A stretch of 64,000 bases of DNA, taken from the NCBI GenBank assembly GCA_035656095.1, contig DASRTE010000121.1:1-64000 (forward strand). Reading direction: 5' to 3'. The position numbers and the translations under genes are program-made. Positions within the stretch are counted from its first letter, which is position 1. Each line of letters opens with the position of its first letter. The notes under the pieces were generated by a model. The model did no database searches, was not told the origin of the DNA, and saw only the letters and a program-made list of their open reading frames with translations. This DNA comes from DASRTE01 sp035656095. GTDB lineage: Bacteria; Actinomycetota; Actinomycetes; Jiangellales; Jiangellaceae. Below, piece after piece: positions 39,634 through 47,548 of the stretch.

Positions 39634-41819
39634 TGCCCGCGGACTGGGACGAGCCACTCGACAGGGCGCTGGGTCGGCAGACCGCGAAGGCGCTCGGCAC
39701 GGGTCTCGACATCCACACCGTGGGCGACCTGATGCGTCACTACCCACGCCGGTATGCCGAGCGTGGCCAGCTCACCGACCTCGACTCCCTGCGCCTGGAT
39801 GAGCAGGTGACGGTGCTGGCAATGGTCGAGGACATCCGGACCCGCTCGATGAAGACCCGCCGGGGCGGCATCACCGAGGTCGTCGTCACCGACGGTTCCG
39901 GCCGGCTGGTGCTGACGTTCTTCAACCAGCTCTGGCGGGAGCGTGAGTTGCAGCCGGGTCGGATCGGCCTGTTCGCCGGCAAGGTCGGTGTGTACCGGCG
40001 GCACCGCCAGCTGGCCCACCCCGACTACGTCCTGCTACCCGACGGCACCGACGTCGCGACCGCTGCGGAGGAGTTCGCGGATGAACTGATCCCGGTCTAC
40101 GCCGCGACCGCCAGCCTGGCGACGTGGAAGATCGCCCGGTGCGTGCGGGTCGTGCTGGACACGCTCGGTGCGGTGCCCGACCCGATCCCGCCTGCGATCC
40201 GGCGACGCATGGGCCTGATGGACGCCGTGTCCGCGTTGCGGACGGTCCACCGTCCAGCCTCACGCGAGGACGCCGAACGGGCCCGGCACCGCCTCCGGTT
40301 CGAGGAGGCCTTTGTGCTCCAGGTCGAGCTGGCCCGACGACGCGAGTCGGCAGCCGCGTTGCCGGCGGTGCCGCGCGAGCCGGTGTCCGGCGGACTGCTC
40401 GACGCGCTGGACGCGCGCCTGCCGTTCCGGCTGACCGACGGCCAGATGCGGGTCGGCGACGAGATCGCGGCCGATCTCGCCCGAGACCATCCGATGCACC
40501 GCCTGCTCCAGGGCGAGGTCGGCACGGGCAAGACCGTCGTCGCGTTGCGGGCGATGCTGGCCGTGGTCGACGCAGGCGGCCAGGCGGCTCTGCTGGCGCC
40601 CACCGAGGTCCTCGCCCAGCAACACCTCCGCTCGCTGCGGGATCTGCTGGGCCCGCTGGGCGAGCGGGGCCAGCTCGGCGGCTCCGAGGCCGGTACGCGC
40701 GTCACCCTCGTCACAGGGTCGATGGGAACGTCCGCCCGGCGGGAGGCGCTGCTGGACGCGGTGTCCGGTGACGCGGGCATCGTGGTCGGCACGCACGCAC
40801 TGCTCGAGGAGCGGGTCCAGTTCGCCGACCTGGGTCTGGTCGTCGTCGACGAGCAACACCGATTCGGCGTCGAGCAGCGGTCCGCACTGGCCGCCAAGGG
40901 CGCGGGCGACGCGCGGCCGCACGTGCTGGTCATGACCGCCACGCCGATCCCCCGTACCGTCGCCATGACCGTCTTCGGCGACCTGTGGGTGTCGACACTC
41001 AGCGAACTGCCGGCCGGCCGTGCCGACGTCGTCACCCACGTGGTCCCGGTGGACGAGAAGCCCCACTACCTCGAGCGGGCCTGGACCCGGGTCCGTGAGG
41101 AGGTCGCGCGGGGCAACCAGGTCTACGTGGTCTGCCCGCGGATCGGCGGCGACGCGGCCGAGGCCGACACCGAGCCCCCCGCCGACGGCGACGACGACAC
41201 CGGGAGGCGGCCGATCGCGGTGCTGGACCTGGTCGAGATGCTGCGCACCGGTCCTCTCTCCGGTGTCGAGATCGAGGTGCTGCACGGGCGGCTCGGTCCG
41301 GAGGCCAAGGACCAGGCGATGCACCGGTTCACCACCGGAGACGCGCCGGTCCTGGTCGCCACGACCGTGATCGAGGTGGGTGTCGACGTGTCGACCGCCT
41401 CGACGATGGTGGTCATGGACGCCGACCGCTTCGGCGTGTCCCAACTCCACCAGTTGCGCGGCCGGATCGGGCGCGGCGAGGCGCCCGGGCTGTGCCTGCT
41501 CGTCACCGACGTCCCTGCGGGTACCCCGGCACGTGACCGCCTCGAGGCGGTGGCGTCGACCCGTGACGGGTTCGTGCTCGCACGTGTCGACCTCGAGCAG
41601 CGTCGCGAGGGCGACGTCCTCGGCGCCGCGCAGTCCGGGCGCCGGTCCAGCCTGCGGTTGCTGTCGGTGATCCACGACGAGAACCTCATCCTCGCCGCAC
41701 GCGAGGCCGCCAGCCTCCACGTGGCCGAAGACCCGGAGCTGCGCCGTTGGCAGCCGCTGGCCGACGCGGTCACCACCTTGTCCGGCGACGAGCGGGCCGA
41801 CTACCTGGAGAAGGCTTGA
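39633..41819 (+). CDS. recG: ATP-dependent DNA helicase RecG
   Basis: 728 residues. N-terminal wedge/OB domain (VLAMVEDIRTRSMKTRRGG), Walker A LQGEVGTGKTVVALRAML, DEQH box VVVDEQHRFGVEQR, TATPIPRT, and C-terminal motifs VLVATTVIEVGVDVSTAS and LHQLRGRIGRGE. It rewinds stalled forks and branch-migrates Holliday junctions. An acidic insert (about 505-525, DAAEADTEPPADGDDD) lies between helicase motifs. The last codons are part of a 24-bp direct repeat that reappears at the rsmD start. Confidence 0.97.
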   Translation: MPADWDEPLDRALGRQTAKALGTGLDIHTVGDLMRHYPRRYAERGQLTDLDSLRLDEQVTVLAMVEDIRTRSMKTRRGGITEVVVTDGSGRLVLTFFNQLWRERELQPGRIGLFAGKVGVYRRHRQLAHPDYVLLPDGTDVATAAEEFADELIPVYAATASLATWKIARCVRVVLDTLGAVPDPIPPAIRRRMGLMDAVSALRTVHRPASREDAERARHRLRFEEAFVLQVELARRRESAAALPAVPREPVSGGLLDALDARLPFRLTDGQMRVGDEIAADLARDHPMHRLLQGEVGTGKTVVALRAMLAVVDAGGQAALLAPTEVLAQQHLRSLRDLLGPLGERGQLGGSEAGTRVTLVTGSMGTSARREALLDAVSGDAGIVVGTHALLEERVQFADLGLVVVDEQHRFGVEQRSALAAKGAGDARPHVLVMTATPIPRTVAMTVFGDLWVSTLSELPAGRADVVTHVVPVDEKPHYLERAWTRVREEVARGNQVYVVCPRIGGDAAEADTEPPADGDDDTGRRPIAVLDLVEMLRTGPLSGVEIEVLHGRLGPEAKDQAMHRFTTGDAPVLVATTVIEVGVDVSTASTMVVMDADRFGVSQLHQLRGRIGRGEAPGLCLLVTDVPAGTPARDRLEAVASTRDGFVLARVDLEQRREGDVLGAAQSGRRSSLRLLSVIHDENLILAAREAASLHVAEDPELRRWQPLADAVTTLSGDERADYLEKA

Positions 41820-41826
41820 CCCGGAT
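41803..41826 (+). repeat. Direct repeat copy 1 (recG end)
   Basis: Left copy of a 24-base repeat: ACCTGGAGAAGG, then C, then TTGACCCGGAT. It contains the recG stop codon TGA. The right copy at 42412-42435 differs at one position (G for C). Confidence 0.85.
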
Positions 41827-41876
41827 TCCGCAAGCTTCGAGAACAGCCGTACCCATCCACTGACCTGGAGGGCTGC

Positions 41877-42375
41877 GTGGGAGGAGCGATCGGCCAGGTC
41901 GTGCCGCTGGCCCCGGCGATAGCGGCATCACCGTTCCCCATCATCCCGGCGATCCTCTTCCTGTTCACCCCGCGCGCACGGGCGTCCAGTATCGGATTCC
42001 TCATCGGCTGGATGATCGGGATCAGCATGGTGACATTCGCATTCGCCGCGTTGGCATCGGTTATCGACCCCAGCGACGAGACTCCCACGTGGGCTTCTTG
42101 CGAAGATCGTGCTGTTGGCCGCGGCGAGTGGACTGGCCATCGGCTCGGCAGACCTGACGACCGCGGGCGTGGTCGGTGCCGTCGCGGTGTTCACCGCTGT
42201 TGCGGCCAGCACCGTCGCACTCCCACTGCCACTCCACGCGTTCGTGGGTAACCGTATGCTCGGTCCCCTGGGCAGAGCGAAGGACTGGCTGAAGGCCAAC
42301 AACGCCGTGGTCATGGCATGGGTGCTCATGGTGATCGGTGTCGCGCTGAGCGCGAACGGTGTGGGTGGGCTGTGA
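41877..42375 (+). pseudogene. GAP-family (Sap-like) membrane protein, internally deleted
   Basis: GTG 41877 with GGAGGG upstream begins VGGAIGQVVPLAPAIAASPFPIIPAILFLFTPRARAS, typical of GAP-family/sulfolipid-1-addressing-like membrane proteins of about 220 residues. After about 73 codons (DETPTWAS, near 42095) the frame is lost; another frame resumes at about 42102 with LAKIVLLAAASGLAIGSADLTTAGV and runs to GVALSANGVGGL at 42375. The join lacks roughly 55-65 residues of the family, including the third helix and the NPKN-type motif, so this is an out-of-frame internal deletion rather than a simple frameshift. The remnant is enclosed by 24-bp direct repeats. Confidence 0.8.
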
Positions 42376-42411
42376 CCACGCCGACGCCGTCGTGGCCCGC
42401 GGGACGCGGAA

Positions 42412-42435
42412 ACCTGGAGAAGGGTTGACCCGGAT
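42412..42435 (+). repeat. Direct repeat copy 2 (rsmD start)
   Basis: Right copy of the 24-base repeat: ACCTGGAGAAGG, G, TTGACCCGGAT. It carries the rsmD start TTG and its ribosome binding sequence GGAGAAGG. 23 of 24 positions match the copy at the end of recG. Confidence 0.85.
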
Positions 42436-42985
42436 CATCGCCGGCGCTGCCCGTGGCCGGCGGCTGCTCACTCCGGCCGGGTCGGGGACGCGGCCCACCT
42501 CCGACCGGGTCCGCGAGGCCATGTTCTCTGCGCTCGAGTCGGAGCTGGGCGCCTTCGCCGGCCTGCGCGTGCTCGACCTCTACGCCGGCAGTGGCGCCCT
42601 GGGCCTCGAGGCGCTCTCGCGGGGGGCGGGGCACGTGCTCCTGGTCGAGGCCGACGCGCGCGCCGTGCGGACCATCCGGTCCAACATCTCCGCCGTCGGG
42701 CTGCCCGGTGCCCGGGTGGTTCAATCGTCGGTCCTGCGGGCACTCGCCGCGACCCCACCGGAGCCGTACGACCTGGTCCTCGCCGACCCGCCCTACGCGA
42801 CCCCCGGCGAGGAGATCGAGCCCGTGCTCGCCCGGCTCGTCCAGAGATGGATCGCGCCGCGGGCGACCGTGGTCGTCGAACGGTCCACCCGCGACGCCCC
42901 TCTGACCTGGCCGGCCGGCTTGGACGGTCAGCGGACACGCCGGTACGGCGAGACGATGCTCTGGTACGGTCACCCGTCCGGGTGA
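42425..42985 (+). CDS. rsmD: 16S rRNA (guanine(966)-N2)-methyltransferase
   Basis: 186 residues from TTG 42425 (MTRIIAGAARGRRLLTPAG), the normal family start, directly after GGAGAAGGG. SAM-binding motif VLDLYAGSGALGLEALSRGA, VEADARAVRTIRSNI, and catalytic DLVLADPPYATPG (NPPY-type). Methylates G966 of 16S rRNA. The TTG start lies inside the direct repeat and would overlap a recG stop if the inserted DNA were removed. Confidence 0.93.
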   Translation: MTRIIAGAARGRRLLTPAGSGTRPTSDRVREAMFSALESELGAFAGLRVLDLYAGSGALGLEALSRGAGHVLLVEADARAVRTIRSNISAVGLPGARVVQSSVLRALAATPPEPYDLVLADPPYATPGEEIEPVLARLVQRWIAPRATVVVERSTRDAPLTWPAGLDGQRTRRYGETMLWYGHPSG

Positions 42986-43007
42986 CCGACAGCGGCTTGG
43001 AGGTCCA

Positions 43008-43490
43008 GTGCGCCGTTGCGCCTGCCCTGGGTCTTTCGACCCGGTGACCAACGGCCATGTCGACGTCCTCGAGCGGGCAGCCGGTCTGTTCGACGAAGTC
43101 GTCGTGGCTGTCCTGGTCAACGTGTCCAAGCAGGGCCTGTTCAGCGTCGACGACCGGATCGACATGCTCCGCGAGGTCACCGGCCATCTGCCCAACGTCG
43201 TGGTCGAGAGCTTCCACGGCCTGCTGGTCGACTTCTGCCGCGAGCGCGACATCCCCGCCGTGGTCAAAGGCCTGCGGGCGGTGACCGACTTCGACTACGA
43301 ACTACAGATGGCGCAGATGAACCACCGGCTGACGCGGTTGGAGACCCTGTTCGTCGCGACGAACCCCGACTACTCCTACCTGTCCTCCAGCCTGATCCGG
43401 GAGGTGGCATCGTACGGCGGCGACGTCTCCGGTCTGGTGCCCGACGCTGTGCTGGCCCGTCTCACCGAGCGGCTGAGCGCCGGCGGCTGA
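43008..43490 (+). CDS. coaD: Phosphopantetheine adenylyltransferase
   Basis: 160 residues from GTG 43008 with GGAGG upstream. CPGSFDPVTNGHVDVLERAAGLFDEVVV carries the T/HxGH nucleotidyltransferase motif (TNGH); VKGLRAVTDFDYELQMAQMN and YSYLSSSLIREVASYGGDVSGLVP complete the signature. It is the penultimate step of coenzyme A synthesis. Immediately downstream of rsmD, as in many bacteria. Confidence 0.97.
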   Translation: MRRCACPGSFDPVTNGHVDVLERAAGLFDEVVVAVLVNVSKQGLFSVDDRIDMLREVTGHLPNVVVESFHGLLVDFCRERDIPAVVKGLRAVTDFDYELQMAQMNHRLTRLETLFVATNPDYSYLSSSLIREVASYGGDVSGLVPDAVLARLTERLSAGG

Positions 43491-43534
43491 GCCCTGGTGC
43501 GGTTGGTGTCCGCCGCCTGGAGTGAGGAGCGTCC

Positions 43535-44038
43535 ATGGACGTGCATGACAAGCTGGACGAGATCGTCGCGTACCTGGAGTCCGCCCGTGCGATGCCGATG
43601 TCGTCGTCGGCCGTGGTGAACCGGTCCGAGCTGCTGGCCCGGTTGGACGCAGTCCGGGCGATGCTCCCGGGTAGCCTTCGGGCTGCCGAGATGGTGCTCG
43701 ACCAGCGCGAGGAGCTGCTGGCCGAGGCGAAGGCGAATGCCGAACGCATCATCGGATCCGCCACGCAGGAGCAGGATCGACTGGTGTCCGAACACGGCGT
43801 CCTCGTCGCGGCGGAAACCAAGGCCGAGGAGATCCGTGCCGCGGCCATCGCAAAGGCCGACGACATGCGCGGCCAGGTCGACGACTACGTCGACGCCAAG
43901 CTGGCGCACCTGGAACTGGCCGTCGACAAGATCCTCGACACCGTCCGCCAGGGTCGAGAGCGGCTGCGGGGCTCGAACTCCTACGGTGAGCTCGGCGCCG
44001 CGGAGGCTCAGCCGGGTTCACCCCCCGACGACGCGTGA
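43535..44038 (+). CDS. SepIVA-like coiled-coil division protein (DivIVA-related)
   Basis: 167 residues, almost entirely heptad-like: MDVHDKLDEIVAYLESARAMPMSSSAVVNRSELLARLDAVRAMLP, then QREELLAEAKANAERI, EEIRAAAIAKADDMRGQVDDYVDAKLAHLE. The MPMSSSAVVNR segment and the location beside coaD match mycobacterial SepIVA, a DivIVA-domain protein that acts at the septum and the intracellular membrane domain. A short polar C-tail follows. It is soluble, with no membrane segment. GTG/ATG usage and a gap of 44 bases suggest coupling with coaD. Confidence 0.8.
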   Translation: MDVHDKLDEIVAYLESARAMPMSSSAVVNRSELLARLDAVRAMLPGSLRAAEMVLDQREELLAEAKANAERIIGSATQEQDRLVSEHGVLVAAETKAEEIRAAAIAKADDMRGQVDDYVDAKLAHLELAVDKILDTVRQGRERLRGSNSYGELGAAEAQPGSPPDDA

Positions 44039-44143
44039 CCGGCCCGGCCGGCCCTCTTCCGCACCCGCGTCGGTTTGGGCCGGGACTACTCGTTCTAGTA
44101 GCCTGGGCAGCCGGCCTCACGCCGAGGTCGTGTGTAGGCATGC

Positions 44144-44770
44144 GTGCACACGGAAGAGTTGGTCCTGCTGAGCACCCTCGACCCACGGGCGCCGCTCGTA
44201 CTCGACACCCACGAGCTCGGGCGCGGGCCCGGGGCGATGCGGCGGGTTCGCCTCACCGTTCCGGCACCTGCCGACCTCGGGCTCGGTGGCGTGGTCGGCG
44301 TGCCTGAAGGGACCGACCTCGAGCTGGACCTCCGGCTGGAGTCGGTCATGGAGGGTGTGCTCGTGTCGGGGACGGCGCGGGCCGCGCTCACCGGGGAGTG
44401 CGCACGGTGCCTGGACCGGGTCGACCGGGAGATCGACGTCGACGTCCAGGAGCTGTTCGCCTACCCGAACCGCGGCACCGTGAACGGCGCGGCCGCCGAC
44501 GCCGACGAGGTGGAGGTGGTGAAGGGCGACCTGGTCGACCTCGAGGGCGCCGTCCGCGACGCGGTCGTGCTCGCGCTACCGCAGGCGCCGCTGTGCCGGG
44601 ACGACTGCCCGGGGCTGTGCCCGCAGTGCGGGGCGCACCTGGTCGACGACCCGGGGCACGCGCACGAGACCAGCGATCCACGGTGGGCCGCCCTGGCCGG
44701 GCTGATCACCGAGAACGACGACACACGAGAGACCGGCTCGGACAGGGCCGGCCCGACTGAGGAGAAGTAG
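44144..44770 (+). CDS. YceD/DUF177 family protein
   Basis: 208 residues from GTG 44144. GRGPGAMRRVRLTVPAPADLG opens the domain; TARAALTGECARCLDR is the DUF177 hallmark, and a C-terminal CRDDCPGLCPQCGAHL knuckle likely binds zinc. The gene is nearly always upstream of rpmF; the protein is linked to 23S rRNA/ribosome assembly in other bacteria and plants. rpmF follows after two bases, so expression is coupled. Confidence 0.9.
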   Translation: MHTEELVLLSTLDPRAPLVLDTHELGRGPGAMRRVRLTVPAPADLGLGGVVGVPEGTDLELDLRLESVMEGVLVSGTARAALTGECARCLDRVDREIDVDVQELFAYPNRGTVNGAAADADEVEVVKGDLVDLEGAVRDAVVLALPQAPLCRDDCPGLCPQCGAHLVDDPGHAHETSDPRWAALAGLITENDDTRETGSDRAGPTEEK

Positions 44771-44772
44771 CC

Positions 44773-44976
44773 GTGGCCGTCCCGAAGCGGAAGACGTCCC
44801 GCAGCAACACCCGTCACCGCCGTTCGCAATGGAAGGCCAAGCTGCCGCAGATCCAGAAGCGCACGGAGAACGGCAGGACGATCTGGGTCGTCTCCCACCG
44901 TGCCCATGTCGTCGAGGACTCCCAGGGCATGCCGCTGTTCCGGCAGTACAACGGCCGCCAGGTCGGCGACGCCTGA
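44773..44976 (+). CDS. rpmF: Ribosomal protein bL32 (cysteine-free form)
   Basis: 67 residues from GTG 44773 with GAGGAG upstream. AVPKRKTSRSNTRHRRSQWKA is diagnostic; the tail RQYNGRQVGDA fits. The two CxxC pairs of zinc-binding bL32 are missing, so this is a C-minus version even though bL28 in the same window keeps its cysteines. Confidence 0.97.
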   Translation: MAVPKRKTSRSNTRHRRSQWKAKLPQIQKRTENGRTIWVVSHRAHVVEDSQGMPLFRQYNGRQVGDA

Positions 44977-44998
44977 CGGCTTGCGGGACTGACCGGAC

Positions 44999-45730
44999 AT
45001 GCCGGCCGGATCCTCGGTGCCGCATCCTCTGGCGCAGCTCCAGGCCCGGCTCGGGCTCGCCGTCGAACCCCAGTTGCTCGAACGCGCTCTCACCCACCGC
45101 TCGTATGCCTACGAGCACGGTGGGCTGCCGACCAACGAGCGGCTGGAGTTCCTCGGTGACTCCGTGCTCGGACTCGTCGTCACCGACGCGCTGTTCCGTC
45201 GCCACGCGGACCTGTCCGAGGGACAGCTGGCCAAGCTGCGCGCGGCCGTGGTCAACATGCGCGCGCTCGCCCACGTCGGCAGGCAGCTCGACCTCGGCGC
45301 GTACGTCCGGCTCGGCCGCGGCGAGGAGGCCACCGGCGGGCGCGACAAGTCCTCCATCCTCGCCGACACCGTCGAGGCCCTGATCGGTGCGGCCTATCTG
45401 GACTGTGGTCTGGAAGCGGCGTCGGCCCTGGTCCACCGCCTGGTCGACGACCTGATGGTGGCATCGGCCAGACTCGGCGCCGGACTGGACTGGAAGACCT
45501 CGCTGCAAGAGCTCACCTCGCAGGCGATGCTGGGCGTGCCCGAGTACACGGTGAGCGAATCCGGTCCGGACCACGCCAAGACCTTCAGGGCGGCGGCGGT
45601 CGTCGGTGGCACGGTCTACGGCACCGGCGAGGGGCGCAGCAAGAAGGAGGCCGAAGCGCAGGCGGCCGAAGCCGCGTGGAGCGTGCTGCGCACCCGGGTC
45701 GTGCCGCCGGTGCGCACCGCTGACGCGTGA
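44999..45730 (+). CDS. rnc: Ribonuclease III
   Basis: 243 residues. The catalytic signature NERLEFLGDSVLG is at 46-58, with DTVEALIGAAYLD carrying the second acidic pair; the C-terminal dsRNA-binding domain begins DWKTSLQELTSQAMLG and includes GEGRSKKEAEAQAAEAAW. It processes rRNA precursors and double-stranded RNA. The rpmF-rnc-mutM order is the usual one in actinobacteria. Confidence 0.97.
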   Translation: MPAGSSVPHPLAQLQARLGLAVEPQLLERALTHRSYAYEHGGLPTNERLEFLGDSVLGLVVTDALFRRHADLSEGQLAKLRAAVVNMRALAHVGRQLDLGAYVRLGRGEEATGGRDKSSILADTVEALIGAAYLDCGLEAASALVHRLVDDLMVASARLGAGLDWKTSLQELTSQAMLGVPEYTVSESGPDHAKTFRAAAVVGGTVYGTGEGRSKKEAEAQAAEAAWSVLRTRVVPPVRTADA

Positions 45731-45739
45731 CAGCCGGCC

Positions 45740-46603
45740 ATGCCTGAGCTCCCGGAAGTGGAGGTCGTCCGTCGCGGCCTGAACCGGTTCGTGACCGGCC
45801 GGACGGTCCGCGCCGTCGAGGTGTTCCACCCGAGGGCGGTGCGCAGGCATCTGCCCGGTGCCGAGGACTTCGCCGACTCGTTGGCCGGAGCGCACCTCCG
45901 CGCCGCACACCGCCGGGGCAAGTACCTGTGGGTGCCGTACGGCACGGACACGGACCTGGCGCTGGTCGCTCACCTCGGGATGAGCGGGCAGCTGCTGGTC
46001 AGGCCTGCCGAGGCGCAGGACGAGGACCACCTACGGGTCCGATTTCGTTTCGACGACGACGGTCCACAGCTGCGGTTCGTCGATCAGCGGACGTTCGGGG
46101 GACTGTCGGTCTCCCGCACGCTGGTGCGCGGCGTTCCGACCGAGATCCGCCACATCGCGGTCGACCCGCTCGATCCGGACTTCGACGACGACGCCTTCCG
46201 CCGCGCGCTGCGCCGCCGCCGCACCGGTGTCAAGCGCGCCCTGCTCGACCAGTCGCTGATCTCCGGGGTGGGCAACATCTACGCCGACGAGGGGCTCTGG
46301 CTCGCACGGCTCCACTACGCGCGGCCCACGGATACGCTCAACGGCCCGGAGGTCGCTCGCTTGCTCGCCGCGTTGCGTTCGGTGTTGACCGCGGCCATGG
46401 CCGAAGGAGGTACGTCGTTCGACTCGCTCTACGTCGACATCGACGGCTCGAGCGGATACTACGGCCGGTCACTCCAGGTCTACGGCCGTGCCGGGCAACC
46501 CTGCCGCCGGTGCGGTACCCCGATCCGCCGCGACCCGTTCATGAACCGCTCCTCCTACACCTGTCCACGCTGCCAGCCGCGCCCGCGACGCGCCAGGTGG
46601 TAG
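45740..46603 (+). CDS. mutM: Formamidopyrimidine-DNA glycosylase
   Basis: 287 residues. The catalytic N-terminus PELPEVEVVRRGL (Pro1 after Met removal, Glu2) and RRGKYLWVP (active-site Lys) are present; the H2TH motif includes LLDQSLISGVGNIYADEGLW; the C-terminal zinc finger is CRRCGTPIRR and SSYTCPRCQ. It removes 8-oxoguanine and formamidopyrimidines. Nine bases after rnc. Confidence 0.96.
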   Translation: MPELPEVEVVRRGLNRFVTGRTVRAVEVFHPRAVRRHLPGAEDFADSLAGAHLRAAHRRGKYLWVPYGTDTDLALVAHLGMSGQLLVRPAEAQDEDHLRVRFRFDDDGPQLRFVDQRTFGGLSVSRTLVRGVPTEIRHIAVDPLDPDFDDDAFRRALRRRRTGVKRALLDQSLISGVGNIYADEGLWLARLHYARPTDTLNGPEVARLLAALRSVLTAAMAEGGTSFDSLYVDIDGSSGYYGRSLQVYGRAGQPCRRCGTPIRRDPFMNRSSYTCPRCQPRPRRARW

Positions 46604-46763
46604 GACGCGTCGCGCTGTGCATCGCATCGCCCGGGCATGGCACGCTGGGCTGTCGTACATGGCAGGCCGAAGTGATGTTGATGCGAGCAGTATGTCCGTT
46701 TTGCGCAACGGTTCGGTGTGCCATCCGGCCACGGTGTGCCTGGGCCGATCATGAGGGGGTCCG

Positions 46764-47060
46764 GTGGCTGACGGCGGGCGCACCGCCTCTGGCCAGGTGC
46801 GGATGACGGCCCGCGTCGACGGTTGGGTCCAGGGCGTCGGCTTCCGGTGGTTCGTCCGCCGCCAGGCTGTGAACCTCGGCCTGGCCGGCCGCGCCGCCAA
46901 CCGTGCCGACGGCACGGTCGAGGTCGTCGCCGAGGGCCCGCGCGACCGGTGTGAGCACCTTGTCGATGCGCTGCGGGGACCCGCGACACCCGGCCAGGTC
47001 GCTCGGGTGACCGTCGAGTGGACGCCGCCGACCGGGCTGCGCGGTTTCTCCGTCGAGTGA
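46764..47060 (+). CDS. acyP: Acylphosphatase
   Basis: 98 residues from GTG 46764 with GAGGGGGT upstream. GWVQGVGFRWFVRRQAVNLGLAG holds the phosphate-binding loop and catalytic Arg, and RAANRADGTVEVVAEG the catalytic Asn. It hydrolyses acyl phosphates. The roughly 10-residue N-terminal extension before the core is unremarkable. It precedes smc, as in streptomycetes. Confidence 0.93.
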   Translation: MADGGRTASGQVRMTARVDGWVQGVGFRWFVRRQAVNLGLAGRAANRADGTVEVVAEGPRDRCEHLVDALRGPATPGQVARVTVEWTPPTGLRGFSVE

Positions 47061-47209
47061 GGCGGCGGACTCGCCGGATCGTGGCACAGGGCGCGGCTAT
47101 TGACCGGCCCACCAGACGGTGACACCCTGGGATCAGCGGCTCGACGCCCCGGTGACGGTGAGGCGGTCTGCCCTGTCGAACTCTCGTGCACGGTGGAGGA
47201 AATCTCAAA

Positions 47210-47410
47210 ATGGCGAAGGCGCTCCTCGGCTACGTCGGAGGTCCAGATCCCCGGCTCGTCACCGAGGTGAGGCGGCTGCAACGGCGTGTGCTCGACCTCG
47301 AAGCAGAGGTTCTTCAGCTCCGTGCCGAGAACGCCGCCCTGTCCGAGATCGTCGACGGCCTGCCCGTCGGACTCGACGAGGTCAGCGTTCCGGAGCCGGT
47401 GCTGGCCTGA
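47210..47410 (+). CDS. Conserved small coiled-coil protein upstream of smc
   Basis: 66 residues from ATG 47210, GGAGG about ten bases upstream. MAKALLGYVGGPDPRLVTE is followed by a leucine-zipper-like helix (RRLQRRVLDLEAEVLQLRAE). This small actinobacterial protein is unnamed; the coiled coil points to a dimer. Position near smc may reflect only shared synteny. Confidence 0.75.
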   Translation: MAKALLGYVGGPDPRLVTEVRRLQRRVLDLEAEVLQLRAENAALSEIVDGLPVGLDEVSVPEPVLA

Positions 47411-47548
47411 CGGCGGCGACCGGGCTCGTCGCCGACCGCGACACGCGCTGACCAGGCGCGTCGCGGCGCCGCCGGTGCGGTGCGCCCGGCAGGTACGCTG
47501 CTGGTAGTTCCCCGCCCGTCCTGCCCGGCCCACGGAAGAGTTCCGCGC

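Noticed and set aside
46675..46806. 43-codon cysteine-rich frame (CPFC) between mutM and acyP
   Set aside because: It overlaps the acyP start, has no good ribosome binding site and uses codons unlike neighbours. The cysteines seem accidental; the interval looks like a promoter region.
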